Assembly: GCA_020091685.1 (NCBI GenBank)
Contig: CM034607.1
Coordinates: 28,048,645 to 28,112,644 of the forward strand
Reading direction: 5' to 3'
From: Lutjanus erythropterus
Taxonomy: Eukaryota; Chordata; Actinopteri; Lutjaniformes; Lutjanidae
Length of the DNA stretch: 64,000 nt
Below, piece by piece: positions 29,601 to 41,600 of the stretch (positions are counted from its first letter, which is position 1; each line of letters opens with the position of its first letter). A program made the position numbers and the translations under genes. Under the pieces are notes generated by a model. The model made no database searches, was not told where the DNA came from, and worked only from the letters and a program-made list of their open reading frames with translations.

Positions 29601-32600
29601 GTTCCACAGCTTCTGCCTCTCACCAGAGGAGCGCCCTGTGAAGGAGAACAAGGAGAACTGGTGCTGCAGGCGCTGCAAATTCTGTCATGTCTGTGGCCGC
29701 CGAAGCAAGAGCACGAAAGTATGCAACCCAGGATCACTTATGATGTAAAACCAAAACAAAGACTCCTAAATTCAATTAAAGACATGTTCACTTTCACATC
29801 TAAATGCTTTTTTAATAAGTTATAAAAGTTTTGAATTTCACCATGCTACATTTTTCAGACGCCTAGTGTCTTAAGAAATTGTACATTAGATATTAGGATC
29901 TCATTGCTGGATTAAGAGACTTTTTTTATTAGCATATTTGCAAATTTGACATAGCAGTGACATAACCTTTAATTAATGTACCATGGTGGTGTTTTTTCTT
30001 TCCCCTGTAGCCTGTGTTGCAGTGCAGGAGATGCCAAACCTCGTACCATCCTTCCTGCTTGGGACCAACGTATCCTAAACCTATGAACTGCAGTATGCCT
30101 TGGGTAATTGCTTCAGTATATTATATAAAAATCTCCTTCCTTTGTGTTGTGAAAATATTTTGGTTTTTTTGGCAACATAGAACCTACTAAAACAGATATG
30201 TGTTACACAGATGTGTTTAAGTGTCAAGAATGAAAGTATTAAGCCTGAAAAAAAACATTCGCTTTTTCAATTCACTTTTTTTCCACAATTCCTGAATCAA
30301 TTTTTTCTATATATATGTAAATCATATAAACAAGTGTTTCCTCTGTCTGTTCCATGCTAACTGAGGTTAGCATTGCGATTGTGGTTATATTATTATAACA
30401 AACAGATCCATTTTACTTCATATGCTTAGCTTAACACAGCATGTTACATTTTTCCATACTAACCAGCTACAGCAACCTCAACGGGTCAAAACTCACATTT
30501 GTTCTGTGTGCAGTTTTCAGGGGCTCTATGTACTTAAAATTTTCTCTATCATCTTATTTATTTGCTCATAACACTAACTTGCTGAGCAGGAACAGCTAAA
30601 TGTAGCAGTTTACTTCAGACAGTATTTCATTTATCACTTTTATATCCAGTGTAGCAGTGATGGCCCTGAAATAATTCTAATGTAAAAACAAAAATAAAAA
30701 TTGCATTGAATCGTAATATCAAATTGCAGTACTTGTAGAATCACACCAGTTAGGAATAGAAATACTAATTCAGTACCCAGGTGTCGTGGTAGTATCAAAT
30801 GGGGAGACAAGAATATCGTCCCAGCCCTGCAACTCAGGCATTGTTTGTAGTGTGACTCCTCCTCGGGCCTCATACACTTGCTGTTTTGTGTGTGTAGGTT
30901 TGCATGACGTGCATTCGGTGTAAAAGCTGCGGCGTGACTCCTGGGAAGAGCTGGGACTTGGCCTGGAACCACGAGCAGGACCTCTGTCCTGACTGCACGC
31001 TCCTCCACAACAAAGGTGAGACCTCTATGAGACCCCCATGTTTTCTGAATGCTCACTAAATACAGGGTTCATTGATTATAATTTTCCTCCCAGACATAGT
31101 CAAAGCTAGCCAAACAAGTCCAGTGTTGCTTAGAAGGATAACCTGGGCTTGTGTATGTATAGTTTGTGTCTATAGCTCAAATGTGTGTCACCAGAAATGG
31201 ATGAAGTGACTGATATATGATCTGTATTTACATCAGGGAATTTCTGCACCGTCTGCCACAAGTGTTATGAAGATAAGAAGCAACCAACCCAGATGATTCA
31301 GTGTTCAGAGTGCCGCCACTGGATTCATTACACATGTGAAGGACTTTCAGGTGAGTAACTGTTTGTTTATTCCTAGATGACGAGATGTGTCAGGGGACAC
31401 ATGAATTGCTGCTCTTGGTTGTTAGGTTTAAATAGATTTCAGGTGATTTCCATGTTAAGTTACAGTAAATGGAAGAGTATGATCATTTACAATGTGAGAA
31501 TGAATCAGATTTTGCACAGTGAAACGTCTGCTTGGCTGTTCCATGTAAAAGAATACAAGAGTGCATGACTTAATTTTAGCTACATCATAATTCTTTAAAT
31601 ATGGAAATAAATGCTTGGAGTCCCAGGTTTAATACATTTTAATTTGTAGGATATTCAGCACACATAGAAGAGGCATATAATAGTATTGCAGATCTACTCT
31701 TAATTTTCTCTTTGTCTGTTTGTCATTACAGAGGAGCTGTTTGGTTTGCTGTCAAACCAATCGGAACAAGTGTTTTTCACCTGTCAGCCGTGCCGTAAGC
31801 ACTCGAATAAACGCAGCAGCTTGAAGGAGAAGCTGCAGAGCAAACTGACAGCCAGCCTGAAGGAGGTGCTCACTGACCTCCTCACCAACAGCACCACACA
31901 GCACCTCCTTATCTGTAAAACAGTAAGAGCTACTCAGGAGTTCCATTCTGTTCTGCTTTGATTTAAGTCTTCAGTTGTTTTTGCTGAATGCTGCCAGGTT
32001 GCTGAATTTTCTGCTCTTGTTTTAACTGTTGTTTTTGTGTTTCAGTGTCAGGAAACAAACAACACACACTTCAGGGAACAACAGCCAGTCTGTGATCTAC
32101 AAGCCATGGAGAGGAAGTTTAAAGGGGGCGGATACTCCTCAGTAGTAAGTAACTAACTGTTACCACAATCGGTTTAGACAGTGAATGAAAACAGTGATGA
32201 AATCAGTTATGTCAAACAATTATTTCTTCCACTTCTGTGGGATGCTCTCGATTTAAGCCCTTGTCTTTGTTTCCTCTTCTTCTCGTTCAGAAATCTTTCC
32301 ATGCAGACGTCGCCCGTGTGATGAGGAAGTGGCTGAAGGAGGAGGAGCTTCTCCCCGACGACCACAGACCGACCAGTCAGGCCAGGACACACTACGTCCA
32401 AGTGAGCGTCCTTCTCCTCCCAAATCTCCCACAGTTTCAGTTTATTTTTAGAGACCCATGTTTCATTGATTTCCAGTTGAAATCTATTTATTTCCTCAGT
32501 TTCTGTTTTCATTTAACTTCCTGTTTTGACCAGCCAGGATGCAGAGCTGAGCCCCTAAACAAATAGACTATAAAAAGACTGTTTCAGTAACATACTGCCC

Positions 32601-35600
32601 AAAATGTCCAAAAATAGACACTGTCTATGATTTGCCTTTGAGCTCACTTACATTTCCTTTTTTCTCACAGATGATTGAGCGGGCTTTCAGTTGGTTTCCT
32701 GTGCGCCATCTGAAAAAGTGGAGCTCTGAGGAATTCCCAAGGTAAATTTATTGCCAAATAATTATACCCTCAGTACAGACGCATTCATTATTCTGTCACA
32801 AACGTGCAAAAAAGCATGTGCACAAATCTGTGCTTAAACTGTGCGCACAAATGTTTTATGAAGATTTATTATGATTCATTAGTATTTTCTTACCTGACTG
32901 TGTTTGTACTTTGCAAACAAACAGAACTGCCTCAGACCATGCGTATGCTGAAATGATTAAGGCTCAGCTGTCTTTGAAAATATAAACACATCTTTTAACT
33001 AAATGCAGAGCATATTAAAACAGCATCATTAAAAATGTTTTGTTTGCTTTGATTTTTTTTTTTTTTTTCATTTGATTAAAAGTGTAAATGTTATGCTTAT
33101 CTTATAATTAGGAAATAAATTACCTCTGGGTGAAAGTCCTAGCTGGGTGTCATCACTTTTACCCTCATTTCTTGGAAATGTAGTTTACAGATCAGGTGGT
33201 CCTTGTTCTCTATGTGTTTCCTTCTTTTTCTCCTTTTTTTTTTTGAATCAGCTTTATTGTCTAACTGTTTCTTTATTACCTGAGTCACAGTCCATATCTC
33301 AGGGGACACAACATTTACCGTCTCTGTTATTTCAGTTTCTTTAGCTGTGAAATGCTTTTGCTTTAAGGTCTTCTCTCATGCAACAGTATCACTGCTTTCT
33401 CCATGAGACACCTCTAGGCAAACGTATTTCCTTATACATAGAAATGGGGGCGTGGCAGCAGTGCGCTGGTTACTAATAGCAAGCATGCACCTGTTGATTT
33501 AGAATGATTCTGATTTGTTAACATAGACACATCAGTGAATGAGGCCCATTGTATATTTGAGATTTACTGAATAGTTGCAGCGTTAAGTGTGTGTTCAGTC
33601 AAGTGAAATGCAATTTAAATGACTTGTAGAGAATAAAGTGTCACTCAGGATACTGTAGTAGGTGGACAGTTGTCTCAAATGTCTTGTCTGGGCCTCCCCT
33701 CTTATCCTTCACCCTGTAGTGGCATGCTGCCTGAGGCGGTCCTCCCACCATCTAAAGAGCACAGCTATGCACAGTGGCTGGAGAGGACATACCAGCCCAG
33801 GGAGTCCAGGGCCCCACAGGCGGGGAAAACCGACTCTCTGCTATCACAGCAGCCATCGCACAGCCTCCCTCTGTATTCAAATAGTATGTAAACTATTGTA
33901 GCCTGTTCTGTATCATGTATGCTAACATTTTTTTCATTTGTAAAAATGTAAATGGATAATTATCGCTGTCCTCTGTCGTGAAATGCCATTATCAGTGGTG
34001 CATTGCTACTCGTTTTTGCTTTCTCAGGTTTTAAATGTCCGCCTTATTCCTCACAGGTGTAAAGAATGAGGTGGAAACAACCAAGACTGAAGATGTGAGG
34101 CAGTGTGCCCTGTGCCAACAGTATGGAGACTCTGCTCCCAGTGTGAGTTTAGCTGTCCTACTGTCTACTGAGATATTTAATGACCTGTTGCACTGGCAGT
34201 AATGATGTCTTGCAAATTATAACACATTAATGGTTGTCGTTATTTCCAGGATGAATTCTGTTTTTGTGTTCAAAGAAAAGAAAAAAAAACATTCAGCAGT
34301 TTTAGTAAAATGTTCTGTTTGTGAAGCTGCAACCATCAAAGACAAGAACTTGACATTTTTGCTTGAAACTACTAAATTATGAATCAGTTATCAAAACAGC
34401 AGCAGATCACAGAGTTTCCTTGGCTTTTTATTTTTTGCCTTAAAACGTCTTGAATACAGTTTTGACAGGTCTTTAAAAAATGATTGGATTATGTTACTTT
34501 TAGAAAGTTGTTTGAACTTCAGTCTGACTTTTAAATGTGATTTGTTGCTGAAACCCGCACAAAACCAAATAGCACTGCTGAAAACTGTGCTGTCTGGTCA
34601 GAATTTATCACCACACTCAAGTAAAAATTCTCCATAAATACATAATTTCTGCAATGTAAGTTTCCAATATTTGTTTAAAGCATTACTTACAAAAAATCAA
34701 TCTGCGGTACTTTTAATAACTGAATAATCATTTAAGTTATTTATATACAGTAAAGTAACCGTGCCACATTAATGAAAGTGTAGGGTGCCGGTTTACCATG
34801 TTATTAATGATAAACAATTTAAAATCGTACAGAAAGGTGTACCTCTATGACACCACACTGGGGAGCCATTATGGTTGTGAACTAGGTCTTAAATTGCTTT
34901 CATAATGGTCTTAAAAAGTCTGAAATTTAAATTGTTGAAACCTGCAGAAACCCTGGATTAATCAACAAATTGTCTTGAATACAGATACAGGATTATGTTT
35001 GTGGTGTCAGAACATTATTACTGTCCCAGTGACATTTTCCCCAAAGTTCTTGTCTTTCCTTTGATTGTCATCTTCTCTAACTAAGTGATATGAACTTTTT
35101 TTTTTGTTTGTTTTTTTTCATGCTGTAGGATGCAGGACGGCTGCTGTACTTGGGACAGAATGAGTGGGCTCATATTAACTGCTGCCTCTGGTCTGCAGAG
35201 GTGTACGAGCAAGATAGTGCTCTTCTGCAAGTGCACAGTGCTGTCTCAAGAGGGCGCCACCTGGTAAGATATTATCAGGATGTAAATTAATAAATTAATG
35301 GTGTTTCCGATTGCTAGATGTGTGTTTGTCACTCTGAGTGTTGAAGGATTGCAGATGAACCTGTTTAAATTGAATTAACGTGATTGTTTTTGTCTTTCCC
35401 TCTGCAGCGTTGTGATCGTTGTGGGCAGTCAGGAGCCACTGTGGGCTGCTGTCTCAACACCTGCCAGAGTAACTTCCACTTCATGTGCGCTCGTTTCCAG
35501 AACTGTGTGTTTCAGCAGGACAGGAAGATGTACTGCTACAAACACAGGGATCTGGTCAGTGAAAAGGTATGGACACAGTTTCCCCTTCTCTTTTATTTTT

Positions 35601-38600
35601 TGTTTTATCATTGTTATAAATTTACAAGTTTGTCAGAGTGGAAAATTTTCAGTTTACCCACGCACACCTCACACCTGCTGATTTTCTCTACATTTTATTG
35701 ATTTATGATCTCCCGTACTCCTCCAGATGGTGGCAGGAAAAGGGTTTGAAGTGCCTCGGCGGGTGTATGTGGACTTTGAGGGAATCAATCTCAGGAGAAA
35801 GTTCCTCACAGGCCTCGAGCCAGAGTCCATAAACATGACTATAGGTAAGAAGATCTGAGAAGAATATTTCTGCCACTTGACTGCTGTATGATGAAGTATT
35901 CCTGCTATATATCACAGTGCCTTTGTGTGCTGAACGTTAATCTTTCCTTCTCACTTTCCCAGGCTCTCTGCAGATTCAGAAGCTTGGTGTTTTGTCAGAG
36001 CTGTCGTCAAATGGGAGGATGCTGTATCCTGTCGGCTATCAGTAAGTGATCATTGTCAGTGTACAACTGCTGGGCTCACTGAGGTACTTAAACACACATG
36101 TGGAGTGAAGTTTTCATAAAACAAGCCCAGCAGAATTACCAGTCATTTGTTTTGTTTTGTTTTTTAACTGTTGTGTGTATGCTGCTTTCATTTAGACTGT
36201 CGGGTTTTGTCTTTTTAAGACAGTCTTTTTTTGTTTTTTTAAGAGGGATCATACAAATAAAACGTGAGGTCAAGAATCACAGTTATACTTAACCTCCCTG
36301 TCTTGACCTTTTCACTTGCATGTCTCACGTAATACTCTCATTTGAATCTATTGCAGTTGTCTGCCCTTGCTCTATGCGTCTTGCATCCCAGTTGCATCTG
36401 ATGGGAGTAAACATGAGCTGAAGCGTTTATTTAGACTTCATGTCTATTTTTTACATCAATATGTGCGCATAGGCGAGGCTGGTACCCAGGAAAAGGGTAC
36501 TGAAAATGTACTTTATCCCCATTTTGTTACCTATGTGGAGCAGAATGTGCTCCACAGTCGGAACAGCTCAGGTTTAATCCCACAGGCTCTCCTTTCACTT
36601 CGCCCAGCAGCTGGGAAACAAGACATGGGAGCTTCTTAAACTTTCTCTGCAGTGTTTATTCATGGGCGAACTGTACGTTTGCAGCCAACTTTTTTCCATT
36701 CTCTCTTTTGTTCATCCACACCCACTGTACACACACGCACAGACTGCAGTGCTTATGCATTGTGCTGATGGAAAATAGATCAGGAATATTCACATATATC
36801 GAAAGAAAACTGCAGAATTACAGAGAGCTTGGCTGCTCGTTTGCTGCTGGAAGCTTTGACATGCACGAACGAGACAGATTCTATGTAGGCAGATGCTTCG
36901 GTGTGGCATGAACAAGGTTATGTGAGCATGATACTGACGTGACATTTGCAGTCCAGACAAGGGGTTAGACTTCTACCATAGATTATGGCATTTGCAAAAA
37001 ATATTCCTTTATGAGCTGTAGTCTGAGTCTGTAATCTGAATTATAGGTCTGTTCCATTCAACATAGCTGAGTCACAGTATTTATTAAAGTGTTCATCAGA
37101 GGGCAGTATTTCTGAAGCCAGCATTTGGTCATAGTTTTCTCTTTGGCTGCCGTAAAGATCTTAAGGAGGTATGGATCACAAGTCCTTTGGGGTGAGTCCA
37201 AGATATGGGCTGTTGAGAATTGACATCCAGGCCTGGCTTTATAAGCACATAAGTCTAGAATATATGCGCAGGATCCACCATTGTCGTCCCACATTCCTTC
37301 CAGCAACTGGAGTGGAGTTCCTCTTTGTTTGGATTACTGATAAAGAAGAACAAAGGTCTCTCCAGGATAATACATTTCTCTTGCCTTCTTTTTTTTGTGT
37401 GAAGCATTTTGTAACATGGATTTTGAAAAGTGCTCAATAAATGAAGATTATTAATGATATTATTGCTTCTCCAGATGTTCTCGGTTGTACTGGAGCACAG
37501 TGGACCCTCGCAGGCGCTGCAAGTACACCTGTAAGGTGACTGAAGTGAGCACGCCTCTTCCTGGTGAAGAACAAGATCCACAGTGGGACCAAGAGGAGAA
37601 TCACACCATAGTCCACAGTCCCAGCCACCACAGAGGTCAGCAGGAACTTTTTGTGTTTAATTTAATGCCTGGTTAAGTGTTGCTCACTTTATCAAGCACT
37701 CACTGACGAGTTTGTGATAAAAATACAGAGCTAACCCGTGTAAAACCCATAAAATGATTATGCTGAATTCTCCATTAAAACTGATACTGATGACCAGTTG
37801 CACTGGGGGTGGACTGTCTTTGAAACCATTTTCTTCTTTGCCAGATATGGAGTCTCCAGATCGTTTAAGCTGCTCATCCAGCCCAGTCAAGTCCACCACC
37901 CCATCACCTAACTCTAAACAGCACAACACACCCGGATCCAAAAGTCCTGGTTACTCACAGACCAGGAGACCAGCAGGAGGATCATCTCGACCTCTTCCAT
38001 CTCCAGGTAAATTGTTTAAGATGAAATGTAAGAAAATGTCTTTATTTAAAGCTGCTGCAAGGAATGTTCATATTGTGCTTATTTTGGAGGCCCGCATGGA
38101 CAAAAGCAGGAGTGTTTTCATCATCATAACCCCAAAATGTACAATGTCATAAATAAAATTAAGAAAAATGCCCTGCTTCTTTTTACCTGGCTGACATAAC
38201 TTTACCAGGAGAAATGCAAACATAGGCTCCTCTTCATGCTGTTAATTGTGTCACAGTCTTGCTTATGTTTCATAACCAGATAAAAGCTTTGTTGTATGTT
38301 AAATTATATATTTTGACTTTTTAACCCTTGCAAAGGCATTTTCTATCTTTTGAGTATTGTATTCTGGAAGTAGACCCCATACATAATCCTACTATTTTGA
38401 TCCTTCAGGGACCGCTCCACCCAAATCACATCACTTCCTGACACTGAGAGACCTTGAGGACACCCGTCGACCTCGCAGGCTCTCAGCACGAAGCCGCTGC
38501 AGTTCCTCGCCAACAGACAGCGACCCGTCTGTGCCGATGACCCTCCGCTCTGGTGGCACCGTCCACTCCAGATGTGCCCTGTTCAGCTCCCCTCCGAGAT

Positions 38601-41600
38601 CGTCAAACGTGGGATCAGCCTCACCTCCTCTGTCACGACAGAACTCCACATCGCCAGTCTGGAGCTCCCCGCCGAGATCCAACTCCAGCATCTGTGCGGG
38701 GCTGTCACCTCGGCAGGGAGCCGTCACTCACTCGCCCAGAGGGAGGCAAAACTTTAAAATCACAACTCCGGTTTCTGCAGAGGTTCCCCAAGACTTCCTG
38801 GCATCGTCTGAGGCAGAAGAAGCAGCGGTGGCCACGACTAATGGGATCTCACTGGCTCCTGATAACTTGGAGGAGGAAGTCGCCCACCTGATGGCCCAGG
38901 AGCTGCCTTACACTGTGTTTGACACGGACACGGAGGTCGCAGTGGCGTCCATGCTGAACGCGAAGCTAGAGTTCGACGAAGCTCTGCTCACTGAGAATGT
39001 GACGCTTCACTGTGGAGCACAAGGCGGCAGGGCAGAGGTGGAAGGCGTTGCGCAAGACGTGGAAATGCAGGAAGACAATCAGGAGAATCGCCCCGAGGAT
39101 GAAGACTCGAGTCGTTACTTAAAATTTGCACGCACAGTGGTGTGTGACGTGGCGAGTAGCTCGGACGCCTCAGCTCAGCTCCCATCAGCACAGTCAATCT
39201 CACAATTGGACGGAGCGGACGGCGGATCAGAGAGTGATGAAAGCGAGGCGGTCGATGATGACACTACAGACACAGAAGAAGAAGAAAGGATGAAGATTGT
39301 CACCAATCATAATACACCTACTAAACAGCTGACAGTTGCGCTGCAGAGGCTGGAGTCCATCTACACCGTACCAAACTCTCCACCCTCTGACGTCCTTGAA
39401 TCAGGTTATGCAAACGATGACATGTCGATTCAGGAGGAGGAGGTCCTGAGCTCTCAAACATCTCAAAATGAGATGTTTTTGGATTCAGCTACAGGCCATT
39501 TTGTTTCTGCTGGACATGATGCTGTAGTGTACCCACATAACAATGATGATGATGAAGATGATGATGATGACGATGATGATGATGATGATGACAGTAGCTC
39601 ATCATCTGACTCCAATGAAGGATTTAAAGATGATTTGAATGACCCTGACTACTCTCCAGAGCACGAAACTAAAAGATCTCCCACAGCGCCCTTTAAAACC
39701 ATAATTATGAAGTCAAAACGTCCGGCATCAAACCTCAAATGCTTTTCACAAAAATCGTGTCTTTCACAGCAGACTAAACCCAAACTGCTGCTGCCGCCTC
39801 CACCTGCACAGACTGTTAATAATGCATCAATTTCTTCCGCTGCTGCTGCCACTTTCTGTGCAGTTCCACGCACAGTCACCTCCCCCATTGTGATCAACGG
39901 TTTGAGCACTCTACCTATTCAGCCCGGCGCCACACGGGGCAGAACTGTTGCCATTCGCTTGGACAACTCGAGGACAGAAAATCAGCAGGAAGTTGTGCAG
40001 AATCAACCTGCAGCCACTGGATCGCCACCGTCACCAGCTCCTGCGCCTCAGGTCCTGCTGGTCAACCGTCAAGGTCAGATTCTGATCAAAGATCCGAGAT
40101 CAAACACATATCAGGCACTCAGCACAAACTCTCCTGCCTACAGTAAAATCAGCCAGATCGCCAAGATTCTTCACAGTGGTAACGCCCTGCAGCGGACAGT
40201 CCCTCGTGTTATCATAAAGCCTCGTGACAGCCCCACCTCCACAATTGTTCCTACTGCTGTTAACCATACCAACAACCAGCAACAACCAGCATCCAAAATC
40301 ATTGTCAGAATGGTGCGCAGTGGAACTGTGTCTCCCGCAGCTCCTGTCAGTGTGCAGACTGTGCAGAGTACTCCTGAAGCAGCCTTCTCAAACATTAAAG
40401 AGAGCACAGCCCAGGCGATCATCGACAGAGCCATGGCGACCCACCGCGACTCGCCAAAGACAGAGCCTAACATCCTCAGCAAGACACGAAAGCCAAAGGC
40501 CCGACATCGAAGACCGTCCCAGTTTCAGGACACAGAGGACTCCGATCACTCACCAGCTGCACGTTCAGAGACCTCCAGCGGTTTCCTCGATGAACCAAAT
40601 TTAAACCCGCAAGCAACGCCCGCTTCATCACGCCACCAGGTGAGGGTCAAGAGAGTGTCGTCAGCGTCTGAACGCCCCTCCAGGAAGAAATCCAAGATGG
40701 ACTTCTTGAGGGATCCCTCAGATGAGCTGGAGGATGTTAATGAAGCCAGGTACTCAAATTGATTCTTAAGATTTTTGTACTGCACTGTATAAAAGTTGAA
40801 AGGTGTACATGTAACTACACCAAATATAACTTTGTGCTACTGTGCATGTTAAAATTACTACTAGTCTTGCAAATTTTGTGCATTTTCCTGAACAATTCTA
40901 GTGAAGATTAGTTATGTGAAATATTAATTCATGAAGCACAGTTAAGAGGAAAAGCAGGAAAGCCCTGTAAACGATGTGTACTGCAAAAGCTCTGAAGAGG
41001 ATTTAAAAACAGAAACCCACTGATGTGACTGGAAAAATGATTGATCGGTTTCTGTCTTGCTTAGTTTCAACAGATCAAGTGGTGTGAGAATGAAGGCTCC
41101 ATCAATGAAGGATGTTCTTGACATGGACCAGGTGAACGTGCCTGAGGAGCCTGAGAAGTTGAGGATTACTGCTCCACCACCTCCTACACCCTCCAGGTTA
41201 GTTCATCTTGAATGAACCCTCATTTACAGCCTAAAGTAACAAAGACCCACTCACATCCATGTTTGAGGGATGGAAATGCAAGACAGCCTGTTTTAAAATG
41301 AGAAAAAACAGTTTAAGTACATTTTAAACCAACATTTTGTAACAGATTATTTCATTCTCTTGAAGAAAACAAATCTGACTCAGTTACTATAAAGTGGGAT
41401 TGATTGTACCTGCCAGTTTTGTTTCTACAAATGTACAAGTTCTCAATTTTAACCCTTCCCATAAATCATTTAAAGGTGTGGATTAATTTTCCTCAAGGGT
41501 TTTACAGTACTCGCATTCATTGTTTATACTTTTGTTTATTTGTTTGTCCTTTCTGCTCAGGCATCCTCTGGCTGATAGTCCACCACCACACTCACAAACC

